Below are positions 11,072 through 22,117 of a stretch of DNA of 64,000 nucleotides, in pieces (positions within the stretch are counted from its first letter, which is position 1; the number at the start of each line of letters is the position of its first letter). The stretch spans positions 11,660,501 through 11,724,500 of the forward strand of contig NC_088309.1 in NCBI RefSeq assembly GCF_910592395.1, given 5' to 3'. The position numbers and the translations under genes are program-made. The notes under the pieces were generated by a model that saw only the letters and a list, made by a program, of their open reading frames with translations, ran no database searches and was not told where the DNA came from. This stretch comes from Lineus longissimus (Eukaryota; Nemertea; Pilidiophora; Heteronemertea; Lineidae).

Positions 11072-11367
11072 CCTGACCAACTCCAAACATGCCAAATGCA
11101 ATGTTCACTATTATTGCCACCCTTTCATATCCTAGGCCTATGGTCAGTTTCTATTGGCTGATCACATAACACGGACCAGAACTACGTTGCGTGATCCGCT
11201 TCATAAGAACATTTCTTTATGGGCCGTTTTACGTAGCGCAGTGCAGACCGTGTCATGCACAAAAGGACAGGGTTCTTTAAAAAGCCATTGAACTTTACAA
11301 TGCGCAGTTTCTATGCGTAACACGCTCCGTGATAACGCAGCGCAAAACGCACAGGTGGACACAGGCC

Positions 11368-13740
11368 TTGGGCATAGGGCTCGAATTAAATTTTATCCTA
11401 TGATAGCATCTCCATTTAGTATTTCACATATAGCTAACACAAAACAATCAACCACAACCGGTTCTACAAGTCTGGGGTAGAATTTGTTACATGGTTAGAT
11501 TCCTTAGCTATTTTGTGAATATTGACCTATATGTATTTGCTGTCTACAGAGGATATCTATATCGATGTACACAATTATAGTAGTGTTGAAATTTATGTTC
11601 AATTTGTGCACCAATTTACTCAGTATGATCAAGTACAGCTTGTTTCTGTACGGTGATACTACATGTAGCAAGTCAAATCATTGTCAGTTATCGATTTGAT
11701 ATCAATGGTCTTAAGTACTGACAATGAAATCAAATCCTTTACAAATATTGCATGTTCGTCTTATCCAATTCACAATCGTCACAAAGAATATGAATTCCAG
11801 ATGAATAGTTTGAATTGGTTAATGGATATTTTATGTCAGTCACCATGCACGACCGTCTTCCTCTGTTGGAGGAAGGAGTGAATATCAGACGTGAGTAGAG
11901 AAAGAATGTTTTCGTCTTTCTGTGCACTTGTGCCATATTAGCCTTGGGAGGCCACTCACGATTTCCTAGTAAGACTTCTTAGATGACTCGTTCTAGTTTT
12001 CAAAAACCCTGTCAAACGTCACGTTATTTTGCATCGCAAATACCTCGCAGTTAAAATAATTCAGGTCTAGTCCAATGCACGGTCTGTTATCTTTAAACAA
12101 AGCCCTCTCGCACCAAAGCCTAAATTTCCAACGTCTTATGGAAGGGTTATGAGCGCAAATCCTTATAACATCGACCCCTACGAAACAGATTTCATGACGG
12201 TCGATATAGACTTAATCTGGCAAGGGCAAATCAACGTAATGAACTTGGTAAGGAAAAACTTATAAATGGTTTTCAATGACGAAGCGTGCACTGATACGAA
12301 CAAACAGCTCTCCTTTGGACTCAAGTGGACTGTCATCGTTCGAACGCCTTTTGTTGCTAGAATACGAAACCTTCATCATGTTTTGATCTAAAATGAAAAA
12401 AAAACAACATGTACTAGGAATTGGCGGAACGCTTGATAGAATGATTTTCACAGCCTTTGGATAGAGGAGAGGTGAGAAACTTAACTATCTGACAGTACCC
12501 TGGAATATGAAACAGCACTTTGCTAGAATGAACGGAAACAAGCGAACCTGATTTTCCGAAAGGCTAACAGGCATGACAAGCGAGAGCGAAGAAATCTTTC
12601 AATTTTTGAATCATATTCATTATCCCAAGTCATGTTTGACCAGTCGTTGTGTTAACTGTATACATGTAGCTCTCATGTGATCTTTTTATCAGAAAGGACC
12701 ACCTTGCATGTCCACTGTTACGGCATTTCCTTATTTAATCAATCCGTATTTTTCTATGCCTATTCACTGGTTGGGGTTGAATGCCACGGTCATGACTCCA
12801 ATTTGGTGATATATTGCATTCGATCACATGGGTATATTTGTATGTCCAATATGGTGCGAGGAGAGAAAAGCTGATGGAGTCGTAGAAAGGAGGCTCTAAA
12901 GCCTTGGCGTCATTATTGCTTTTCTCTAAGGAATGATGTAAAAGCAATTTGTCAAACATGATGTGCAAGAAAGGTATGCTTATTTTAACTTACTTATTAG
13001 CAAACCAACGAAATGCTGTTATGGTTCGGTTTGTTAATAAGCATGTTGGCCCCGAACTGTTTGATGATATATTGTTGAAGGCTGACGGATCAAATATGCA
13101 TACCCGAGCTCTCGGGAATGTTTGTGATGTGCATTTGGATGTTCTACTGAATATACTCATTACCCCCAGTGCACGAATCGAAAGCGAGGCATTTTCTGCA
13201 GACACCGTAGGGTGCACATCGAGTGAGCGCGTCCAGAGATAGTACATGAAATATTCGGACGAAAAAGCCTGTTCACGATTCAACCACTGGGACCTCCGCT
13301 CTGTATCGGTTAGGCTTTCATTTCAAACATGGTGATCACGGTGATCAATGTACATGATTTATCCCCTGTATAGTGTAGGCTACGCTAGGATTGCGATCTC
13401 GCTCAAGTTTAATGTAAATTTCTCGTTCTTTCTGCATCTTTTGACTCTATTTTTCAGCCCATATTGGAGAGTGCATATCAGTGAACGCATTCTGTGAGAC
13501 CATTCTCACGATTGACCTGAATACATTGCTTTAATATCGAAAATTCGTTGAATTGTACAGGCTCTTGTCACAAATATTCAAAATATGAAGTGTTTTCATT
13601 GACTTACAATGTACGGCCTCCGTCATTAACAATGTGCACGTGTGCGCATGCTGCACTGTATCACAAATTGCCGATCAAGCATCCAGAAGTATTAGGGTAG
13701 CAGGAAGGGTTGGGCGTTTGTGGTTTCTGAGTCTGAGGGG
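11368..13740. other. no gene recognised
   Basis: AT-rich sequence with short frames. A frame at 12260-12400 (minus) follows an acceptor-like run of T ending TTTTAG, and a frame at 12949-13242 (plus) is open for about 97 codons. Neither resembles a known protein. No RNA gene or clear repeat is seen. Confidence 0.35.
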
Positions 13741-13749
13741 GTTGGTGTC

Positions 13750-13811
13750 TGTTGACTGTGCTTTAAGAGAGACTAGGCATGGCGCCAGTCTCTCTTAAAG
13801 CACAGTCAACA
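13750..13811. repeat. perfect 25-bp hairpin
   Basis: Arms 13750-13774 and 13787-13811 are exact inverse complements, around a 12-base loop AGGCATGGCGCC. The loop plus right arm and the next roughly 30 bases occur again at 14133-14192. It looks like the tip of an inverted-repeat element or a replication-slippage product. Confidence 0.85.
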
Positions 13812-14000
13812 GGCATTTGGTCTCAGTATTTGGGTTTTGATTGCCATGACTGTACCCCTGTAAAAGTCAGAGGAGGAGAAGTTTGGAATGATGAAAGCAT
13901 TGAAGAAGAAGAAATGTTATTATATATTGAGGAAAGCAAAATTTATTATGAGACTAGAAGGCAGTGTCCTGACTTGATTATTTTGAAAATGGCAGTCTGA
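13779..14000 (+). other. unrecognised short open frame
   Basis: 73 codons from an ATG in the hairpin loop. The latter part is acidic (SIEEEEMLLYIEESKIYYET) and looks protein-like, but the first 20 codons are repeat sequence that recurs at 14137. It is probably an exon or pseudogene piece joined to a repeat. No family assigned. Confidence 0.2.
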
Positions 14001-14336
14001 ACACATTAAAAGGTGGAACATGGCATTTTATCGACTTTGAAGTGTTCCGCAGTTAAAGGGAGACTATAGGCAGCAGCTAGGTAGGCAAGATAAAGTCATA
14101 CAAATTTGCCAATAGGGGTCAGTCATATCTCTAGGCATGGCGCCAGTCTCTCTTAAAGCACAGTCAACAGGCATTTGGTCTTAGTATTTGGGTACAGAAT
14201 CAAGGCAGAATCAAGGCAGCTCAGAGAGCAATGATTGAACGATGCTGTGGACAAGTCCAAGGATACTGCATCAGTCACGACCAACTTCTCATCAGAAAGC
14301 GTCACCACCAGCATATTCAATGTTCAGTTCCAACCT

Positions 14337-14481
14337 GTACCAGTCCAATGCACGCCTGTCATGGTCAGCAGTGGTCAGCTTAGCGCGATATGGAACATTC
14401 TTCCGAAACTCAAGCGAGGGAAGTCTGCTCATTAGCCTATCTCGCGCACTGCTCCTTCTTGTCAAACATCGTAGTGAAATC
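14337..14481 (+). repeat. dispersed repeat with protein-like end, copy 1
   Basis: About 140 bases here are roughly 90% alike to 15895-16040. In the plus frame both encode a C-terminus of the form CTPV--SS-LSAIWNIL-KLKRGKSAH followed by TAG (interrupted here to show variable positions). The frame is kept despite substitutions, so this may be the last exon of a decayed transposon protein. Confidence 0.5.
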
Positions 14482-15894
14482 GTGGTACAGTGGGGCGTCC
14501 TCGAGGATTGCAGCTGGTCGGACAGACGTGAGGTGGAATGTGGGCGGCTGCACTTCTTCGTTGATGTGCCATGGCAGATAGCACAGTTGTTGCGTTGCAT
14601 GACAGCTGAAAGTGAATGTGATATCATAGAACTGAGGCGTTTGCAATGAGACTATAGGTGAAGTAGAAGCAAGGAGTGAAATGGGCCATCTTCCAGTGAC
14701 TAATATACAGAGTAAGGGCACTGGGTGTTGTTAGATTCAGCATTGAATGTATTCCTCGTACAAGCGTGAATAGTGTGGACATACAGTGAGAGGTGAGAGA
14801 CCCCTATTGACTACTTCTTGTAACTTTATCTTGGATATTATATTAGTATTGAACTTCTAGCCATGGAATATGAAGAAATTGAAGTTGTAGGCATGGAATA
14901 TGAAAAATTATTCAACGTTGAAAGACATTATTCCATGAGGCTTTGCCGTGATCGCAAAGGACGCGACGCGATTGGTTCACATGCTAATGAGGTATGATAA
15001 TGATAATTACCTCTATAATGCTACTTGGATAGCGACTCGTTGATTGCAACAGTGGTCTATGTCAATGTGTGCCTGTAATGTCAATGAAGTATGATGAGGT
15101 GATGACGATAGTGCAATTGACTAGGTGGCGCATTTTAGAATCAGCAGTGAGCACTGTGTGTAACATGGTGGAGGCAGCGGAGATAATAACTGTGTCGAAA
15201 GTATTGTTATAGGGCCTTCCCTAGGCCCATGGGGTTAAATTTACAATCCACGATTGAAAAGACGTAGTTTGATCGCATTCATTTCAACTATAAATCCATT
15301 GAACAGTTGTGTTCCTTGGCTTTAGTCAACCGATGACCTTTTGTTGGGCCATGATCGGGGATTGTAAACTGTAAATGTATTATGGACTGGGAGACGGGGG
15401 AAACACAAGTGATATAGACCAAAACAAGTGATTTTGGGGCTTTGGTTTAGACGCATGTCCCACATGCGCCATGCGGGATTATGCGGGATTATACGGTTCA
15501 TGTGAACTTGTTGACATCTACATGATCTAGTGCCGTTATTGGTCATGGTACATGGTAGGCCTAATCATCATGGCAATATGTTTCAGGAAAAGCTCGGAGT
15601 AAAATGAACTGCCGATGAATAATGATGTTGTTCATGTTTACCATGTTTACTATACATAGCCATAGGGTATGCACTGGCCAGTGCACTTTCTGCACGTCGT
15701 CATGGTCATGTACGTGATACCTTGCATATTTTGTTTTTTGAATGCGCATGCTTTTTGGGCAAAATCACTTGTACCAACACTAATGAATAATGTCTTCTTA
15801 TCCCTATGACTCCATACACAGTGAGGGCATTGTCCCATTCTCATCAAATGGTAACTTATTGTACCGTATTAGGGTGGAAGTTGGGGAGCAGATA

Positions 15895-16040
15895 CCTACC
15901 GCTGCACGCCTGTCATAATCAGCAGTGATGAGCTCAGCGCGATATGGAACATTCTTCAGAAACTCAAGCGAGGGAAGTCTGCTCATTAGCATATCTCGCG
16001 CACTGCTCCTTATTGTCAAACATCGTAGTGAAATCGTAAT
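15895..16040 (+). repeat. dispersed repeat with protein-like end, copy 2
   Basis: Second copy of the repeat at 14337-14481, same orientation, 1.55 kb downstream. It ends with the same KLKRGKSAH and stop codon. The sequence between the two copies (14482-15894) holds no recognisable gene. Confidence 0.5.
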
Positions 16041-17462
16041 GGAAAACGTCTGGCTTTGCGCCAGACGTTGAGACTAATAAGTGAAGAACTAGTAGGTAAA
16101 GAACTTCTACTTGCGCGAGACTGCTCTGATAAAATTATCATTGCAGAGACTACGGTGACGTACACATATATTTTTTACAATCAAAAATGCCCTCAAAAGA
16201 CGACATGGAATGATTATTTTATTGATATTTCCTACTATATACCTTCCAATTATCACTTTATACAAATAGATCGGCGTTAGGTCGCATGCTTTTCTTTCCT
16301 GGTGACACTATAAAGCAAAATAGTTGCAACCCCGTAAATGCGCTATAAGTCCAATAATAAGTGACGGTGACCCGTTATAAATGTTTCGCCAGCTTCGCTT
16401 TTTTGCCGCTACGCGGCGCGTTGGGCCCTTGCGTCTAGTGTATGCGGTACCACCTTTATTATCTGAACTATCGAAAGTGTACGTAGGTCTATCCATATCG
16501 GTGTACGCTGATCTGTGCATCAGGCATGAAAGTGACCGTATGCACGAGGATCAACAACCTCTTTCAAAACAAAGTCGAATTGGTTTAGCAATATTCTGGT
16601 ATAGCTAGTGGTTTTCAATACACTCCACCTCTTGTGACGTAGGAGTGAAAACTAACACAGAATCTCAGGATGAAGAGTTGATGAAAGTGCTTTTCACCTG
16701 AATTTTCGTCTGCTCGAGAAAGATGATAGACCATTGCCACGCTCGGGATAAATCGTGTACGCTGACCACCGTGGGAACGAGAAGATAAATTGACCAAACT
16801 ATTAGTATACTTAAAATATTAAATAACTATCGTTAAAAACGCCATAATATCAATCTTATTTCTACGATTTATCATCAAGAGGCGGCGATAGGGCAAGGAG
16901 TTTCTCGTTCCATGAATAACTCTCACCGCTCCAGGAGCATCCAGGAATTATGTTGGTGTATGATAAAAAAATGGCGGCTCATAACGATGGTTTCTGCGGT
17001 TCTGTCGTGTCCGACAGCATGAATTTATTTAGAGCAAGAATGAATTCTATATTCTTGTTAGGAGTGATGTTAATTGATTACCTACAGTGTTTGTCTGACC
17101 ACAAATTTCAGAAGTGTACCAGGATTCCTTGCTGAATGAAATCTCTAACATTCATGCTCACTCCATCTTGACCCTCAAGCCTTAGATCCACTCCACCGAC
17201 CCTGACTCCGTTACACCAATGAGGGGAGATAACGGACCGAGTAACTCTGATTATTCAGAGTCGCTAACCCCTGCATCCGTAACCATTTGTCCAGTTGCAG
17301 TTACGTGGAAGAGCGATATCAACGTATTCAGATCCAATGGCCACCAATTCAAGCAGTGACAATAGGACCGCCTCATCACACTTCTATCACAGCGCCGGAG
17401 GATCGACGTTCATATTTACATTTCTTAATGCATCCCATACCTCAATATTTAAATCTCCCCAG
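16041..17462. other. no gene recognised; contains a dispersed repeat
   Basis: Short frames only. 17150-17275 (ACTCCATCTTGACCCTCAAG onward, through ACTCCGTTACA) is an inverted copy of 41285-41405 in the integrin gene's intron 4. Confidence 0.4.
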
Positions 17463-17761
17463 CGGCTATTTTTGGCGGCCACATCGGAATCATGACATCA
17501 ACTGATGTACCATCATTTGAAACCTTCAAACCGCTGTCGAACGGCGAAAATCCCCGGGATCTCCAGTTTGGAACTGTGCATGTAACGTCCATACTTGGTT
17601 GCGGTGTGTATTGCACCAGTATGAAATATTGTAGCATGTTTTCCTGTCGAGATATACTGGAAATGTCATGTCAACTTTATAGCTGCCTTAGTCCTGACCA
17701 GATGCCCAGCCAGGTGGACGCTTCCACGGCTATACCAAGACGCCAATATTGGGAAAAGCAG
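17463..17761 (+). CDS. orphan PAN/apple-like exon
   Basis: An internal-exon candidate of 299 bases. It has a pyrimidine-rich acceptor (TAAATCTCCCCAG at 17462) and a donor (GAAAAGCAG|GTAAAT). It enters needing two bases of a split codon and leaves in phase 0. The product has six Cys in the order C-x3-C-x5-C-x4-C-x7-C-x4-C (GCGVYC, YCSMFSC, SCQLYSC), as in PAN/apple folds that bind sugars or proteins in secreted or membrane proteins. No neighbouring exons were found, so it may be part of a larger gene outside recognition or a fragment. The family call is a resemblance, not proven. Confidence 0.4.
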
Positions 17762-18360
17762 GTAAATATACATGTAGTGGATATATTCGACTACGACCTT
17801 CAATCTTCCAAAATGAGGTTTATGCACGAAGCTGGAACGAGTCTGCTTTGTTCATTGAAAGGAGGACCTGCTCCTATACAACGTGAACACAGTTGGCTGG
17901 CTTTAATGTTCTTTTTATTCAGATTTAAACCTTGAGATTTTAATTTTTGCGAGCCGTTCTTCTGTAACAACATCACCTGCATGTCCATGTCTACTTAAGG
18001 TTACTTCTAGTAGGTTTTATGGCTGGGGTTTTTATGGTTCGGCTAAAGTCTGATCAGGTTTTGTAGCTGTCGGGCTATACTCACATGTAAGATATATATA
18101 TGTGGTGTGGCTTCGATTCGTGTAGGTGTCATTGATCTATAAAGCTGACATAATATCATAGGAATACCATAGCAATATTTTGGTAGCTTTTGGGTACCGA
18201 TGTGAATTTTTTTGAGAAAAAAAGATGCGGTGGATATTGGTCATGATTGCAGCAATAAAAACGGTGCCAAGAATCATGGATATCGAAAGGCCATCTTTCG
18301 ATAGGTCATCTTTCGATAACCATGATTCTTGGCGCCATTAGATATCTTGGCACCCAGGGT
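17762..18360. other. non-coding with a palindrome
   Basis: No gene seen. Around 18270-18335, CAAGAATCATGG and CCATGATTCTTGG flank two TCTTTCGATA copies and form a strong inverted repeat just before the minisatellite. Confidence 0.5.
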
Positions 18361-18364
18361 CATT

Positions 18365-18930
18365 TAAATTAAAAATAACGTCCATCAGATATGGTGAAAC
18401 ATGTCATCTAAATGGAAAATGAGATTCATGAAGTATGGTGCCAAATGTCATGAATGAAGACGAGATTCATGAAGTTTGTTGCCGCATGTCATGATTGGAA
18501 ATTACATGTACATTCAATACAAATGATGCCAAATGTGATGGACAAAAACGAGTTTAATGAGTATGATGTCAATTATCATGGATAGAAATGAGATTCATTA
18601 AGTATGGTGCCAAATGTAATGGATGGAAACGAGATTCTTTAACTATGGTGCCGTATGTCATGAATAGAAATGCGATTCATTAAGTATGGTGCCAAATGTC
18701 ATGGATGGAAACGAGATTTTTTAACTATGGTGCCGTATGTCATGAATAGAAATGCGATTCATTAAGTATGGTGCCGAATCAATTGAATGGAAATGAGGCT
18801 CAGTCAGGTGTCAAATGTCTTGGAAGTTAATGTGATTCACTAAGTATGGCCGTCATGGAAATTGAAAATGCCATTAAATATTGTGTGTTGAAAGTTGGAA
18901 ATTGAAAATTTCATTTATGGAAAATATGGT
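18365..18930. repeat. degenerate minisatellite, about 41-bp unit
   Basis: About a dozen imperfect head-to-tail units built on GAGATTCATTAAGTATGGTG, CCAAATGTCATGGATGGAAA and close variants. Units vary at several sites, so the array is old. It ends about 80 bases before the second copy of the A/B block. Confidence 0.75.
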
Positions 18931-19141
18931 GCCCACTGACTTAATGGTTGTAAGAAATATGGGTTTTCTTTTAGTAAGAAGCTCGCTTCATAACTTAGAC
19001 AGTCTCCATTATGCACTTGCCATACCTGGTTCTTAAAATGAAGGGGACCTAAAATGACTAGGAATCAAGGTACTAATGCAACGTTACCTTTAGCTATACT
19101 ACTGATCTCTCCTTCTCCCTCAATCGACATGTTTTATTCAG

Positions 19142-20206
19142 AAGGGCTACCTCTTCAGAAACATTTATGACAAAGGACAGCATCCTCTCGGTTCACATCA
19201 TCAGTATTTTTACCACACTGGTTTGGATGCTGTAGTGCTGTCTATATCGTTAAATTTTCGTTTATCAACTAATAACATATACATATATCGCTTTAGTGCT
19301 GATGCTTTACGTTATATATTAGAAAGTAGTTATCTTGTCAATGAATTGTGGCGCATAGTGGGTGAACGGGATCAGGAAATAGTGTGTACATGCGCTAAAT
19401 CAAAAGATAATCCCAAAAGAAAGGTTTCTAAACTGAAAGCCTACCTGATTGATTATCTGGGTCAGAATAAGAGAGAATTAACTCTCCCCTATGAAGATAT
19501 AAGTCAAAGGGAGAATTTCAAGAACAGATCATTTTCCTTGAGAATTTTCGCTTATAAAGGATATGTTGTCGTAGTCTGCCAAACAATCCCGAAAAGAATA
19601 TTGAAAGAAGAGTCTCCTGGGTCAACGGAAAATAAAATTGTCTGCCACTATTTCTTGTACGAAATCAAGTCTGCTGGTTGGCGTTTAGCGTTGTCATTCA
19701 TCAGAAAGCTAACGCACTCATCACTGTATCATATAATTTATCATTCTAATGATTTTGAACACTATTTTGCTGTAGGACATTTGAAATTCGAATGGGACCT
19801 GAAGGGTAATTTCCTCATCTTAGACCGGCATCCTCTGCAGCGGGCGCAGACGGTTCTCGTAACCTTCTCGTGGGACACCAATCTTAGGGAGAAAACAACC
19901 CACATTATTGGAAAGTTTTCGTCTGAAACCGAAATCTCTTTACTCAGTGCCAAACTACTGGCAGTCCGCGTCAAATCCTTAACAAGCCAGGTGGTGTACT
20001 TGCTCGGATATTTACGCCATTTAGCCATAAAGGTGAACAACAATACGAACATTTCGATTGTTGTTCGCACTTCGGTTTGTAATATACCTGGCCAGTACCA
20101 TTTATTCGTAGATAGGACAAAACAGTTGATTGCATGGCCAAAACAGAAGATAAAATCTTGTTTTTTCGCTGCTCGTGTGTACGATTCCTTGAGCGATATT
20201 TTTTGA
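19142..20206 (+). CDS. unrecognised protein, terminal-exon-like frame A, copy 2
   Basis: A 1,065-base open frame (354 residues), the same length as frame A copy 1. It has no Met codon at all after the TTG at 19223, so it must be translated from an upstream exon if it is expressed. A conserved acceptor (TTTATTCAG) ends at 19141. It differs from copy 1 by scattered substitutions, clustered around KDNPKRK, with no stop or frameshift. It shares LPYED and the C-terminal WPK segment with frame B. A 38-codon hydrophobic frame beginning MTRNQGTNATL lies just upstream in another frame and could be, but is not shown to be, a signal-peptide exon. Confidence 0.65.
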   Translation, partial: KGYLFRNIYDKGQHPLGSHHQYFYHTGLDAVVLSISLNFRLSTNNIYIYRFSADALRYILESSYLVNELWRIVGERDQEIVCTCAKSKDNPKRKVSKLKAYLIDYLGQNKRELTLPYEDISQRENFKNRSFSLRIFAYKGYVVVVCQTIPKRILKEESPGSTENKIVCHYFLYEIKSAGWRLALSFIRKLTHSSLYHIIYHSNDFEHYFAVGHLKFEWDLKGNFLILDRHPLQRAQTVLVTFSWDTNLREKTTHIIGKFSSETEISLLSAKLLAVRVKSLTSQVVYLLGYLRHLAIKVNNNTNISIVVRTSVCNIPGQYHLFVDRTKQLIAWPKQKIKSCFFAARVYDSLSDIF

Positions 20207-20298
20207 TTTTTCAAGACTGAACGGTCGCCATATAACAGGAAAGGTAGGAAAACTTTGAGTTAATCGGTTTAATTTTTCTTTTTCAATTTTAAAACTAG

Positions 20299-21363
20299 AA
20301 TCCATTTAGCTCCGGTAAACGATACAGAATATTAGGGAGGTACCCTAAATGGGATTCAAGCATTCATTACCACAGAAAACGCCAAGCCGTTGTCGTAGTA
20401 ACGGGAACGGAAGGGTTCTTCACATCACCTAAGAATGTGTACGTTTATATCTTCAAGGGGACGGATTTTGTTTTGAGAAGGAACTTTAATGTGCGTCCAC
20501 GACTTGCTTATATTGTGGGAGATTATGGAGACCAAGTTGTCGGGGTCTGTACACCACGTGGCAGAGTACAAACATACGGCGTGTCTACAAGAATGAAGGC
20601 GTTCGTTTTCGACCTTCAAGGTGAACAGGTCAGGGAATTGGTTCTGCCTTATGACGTATTGGCAACGCGACTCGACGATAGTAAAAACAAATTTGAATAT
20701 TTAACATTCACTATATGCGGAGACAACGTGTTCTTGGAAGCAACCTGTTTCAGCAGAAGTGCAATTTATGGCAAACTTAACGATGCGTACGAAAGGAATT
20801 CCAGGATGCATTTGTTTGTAATAAGATCCATTGGTTTTGCTTTATCACTTAAGTTTATTAGAGACTTAGACTTACCTCGTCGATTAGCCTTATTTCCAAA
20901 GTATTTTTTCTCCGGCAACCTCGACAAAAATCTGAAATGGGGTCCTTGTTACAAGAATCAGTGCTGGAATAACAATTTCTATGCGTTGTATCCTCGCTCT
21001 AAGAGAAGGCACAAAAAGGTGAGAATAAATATATGCAAAAAAATTCATGTTTCTAAACATTGTAGCACGTATTTAAAGATTAAGTTTCGGAAGAAACGTT
21101 TTCCGAGTGGATATATTACCTTACTCGAAACTGAAGCTAATGCTCTAATCTATCTAGACAGTCGGGCTATTACAAAATTCTCTATCAAATTGTTAGGCGA
21201 GTCAGACTTCTGTGTCATCAAGAAACCATTGCGCGCCAAACTTTACCTTCCTTTAAAAAACGTGGCTGGTCATCATGTGTTCATCAATGCAGCTAATCAC
21301 CTTGTCCTATGGCCAAAATGTGACACCGAGCATGATGCATTAACAACTAAGATCTTGATGTAA
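20299..21363 (+). CDS. unrecognised protein, terminal-exon-like frame B, copy 2 (intact)
   Basis: A 1,065-base open frame, again exactly 355 codons with the stop. It starts after a T-rich acceptor ending AAACTAG at 20298. The first in-frame ATG is about 110 residues in, so an upstream initiating exon is required here too. Seen in order: a beta-rich first half with YIVGDYG, VCTPRG and RELVLPYD; a basic, Cys-containing middle (GPCYKNQCWNNN, KKVRINICKK); and a C-terminal half ending NHLVLWPK. It is homologous to frame A across its length. The spacer between A stop and B acceptor is only 92 bases, too short for an independent promoter plus first exon. Confidence 0.65.
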   Translation, partial: NPFSSGKRYRILGRYPKWDSSIHYHRKRQAVVVVTGTEGFFTSPKNVYVYIFKGTDFVLRRNFNVRPRLAYIVGDYGDQVVGVCTPRGRVQTYGVSTRMKAFVFDLQGEQVRELVLPYDVLATRLDDSKNKFEYLTFTICGDNVFLEATCFSRSAIYGKLNDAYERNSRMHLFVIRSIGFALSLKFIRDLDLPRRLALFPKYFFSGNLDKNLKWGPCYKNQCWNNNFYALYPRSKRRHKKVRINICKKIHVSKHCSTYLKIKFRKKRFPSGYITLLETEANALIYLDSRAITKFSIKLLGESDFCVIKKPLRAKLYLPLKNVAGHHVFINAANHLVLWPKCDTEHDALTTKILM

Positions 21364-22117
21364 ACTTAAAGAAAACATTTAGAGAATCGTTCATAAAAAG
21401 AGAGGGGCTTTCAACGGTCTGGTAAAAATTCAACTAATTTTGGTAAAGTATGCACTCCAGTCTGTATAAGTGGTAATCTCCAAACTTTTGATATACATTG
21501 TCTGGTCCACTTATGGATTGTTTTTATGATCGGATCCTTTTAACTTTTAAGTCAAAATTGTGATACAAAGAATTGATATCAAAGACTTAGTCTTTATTTA
21601 TTTTTGGTGACACGTGACACTGTGTTACCATCGAAGTTAAGTTGTTCGCTTCATATTTTGTCTGAAGTCTTCAGAAGCTGGGTTTCAACAGGGGCGTAAC
21701 CAGCCTTTAAGTCGGGGGGGGGGGGCAAATGACATTTTTTTAAATGTCAATTTCGGCCAAAATTATGGTCAACAACACATATTTTGGTGACCTGGGGTGT
21801 CCCCATCTAGCTACGCCCATGTTCAATATCTATGAGTGTTACATAAAGGATTATCTCAGAGAATATGCGATTTCGGAGGTTCTTCAGCCATTGCCATTAA
21901 AAGTGGCAGGTTCTACCAAACAACTCAAATTGACAAAATAATCAATCTTTTATATGTTTAACCATTTATTATATTAACTGTAAACAAATGTCCGGTAATA
22001 TTCAGCAAGCCGGTCGCCGAGTAATAATCTTTATCTTGTTTGGTGAACTCCGGGTGAACTGCCTGCGAAAACGACAAATTTAATGCATTTGAAAATTACT
22101 ATGGAAAGTACCTGAAA

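Larger units (their letters stand above)
8391..11367. mobile_element. PIF/Harbinger DNA transposon
   Basis: An element of about 2,977 bases with imperfect inverted ends. The left end reads GGCCCGTGTCCACTGGGTGC; the right end, as inverse complement, reads GGCCTGTGTCCACCTGTGCG. Similarity continues inward over CGTTATCA and GCAGCGC motifs. It carries the two genes known for this superfamily, a DDE transposase (plus strand, broken) and a MADF/Myb-like partner (minus strand, intact). The flanks ACCAAA and TTGGGC do not give a clear 3-bp duplication, so the exact ends are uncertain by a few bases. Confidence 0.85.
19011..22085. repeat. segmental duplication, copy 2
   Basis: Second copy of the block at 941-4040, in the same orientation, about 18.1 kb away. 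It has an extra stretch near 21560-21640 and lacks part of the G-rich patch. Both coding frames here are intact, so this is likely the functional copy. Confidence 0.85.

Noticed and set aside
8391-11367. Exact 3-bp target-site duplication of the Harbinger element
   Set aside because: The flanks do not match unambiguously, so I did not claim one.
12949-13242. 97-codon frame as a gene
   Set aside because: No recognisable motif, open on both strands, no splice or composition support.
14292-14627. Minus-strand 111-codon frame
   Set aside because: It overlaps the repeat whose plus-strand frame and stop are conserved; the minus frame looks like its shadow.
19762-20214. Minus-strand 150-codon frame
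   Set aside because: Antisense of frame A; the matching minus frame is broken in copy 1, so it is not conserved.
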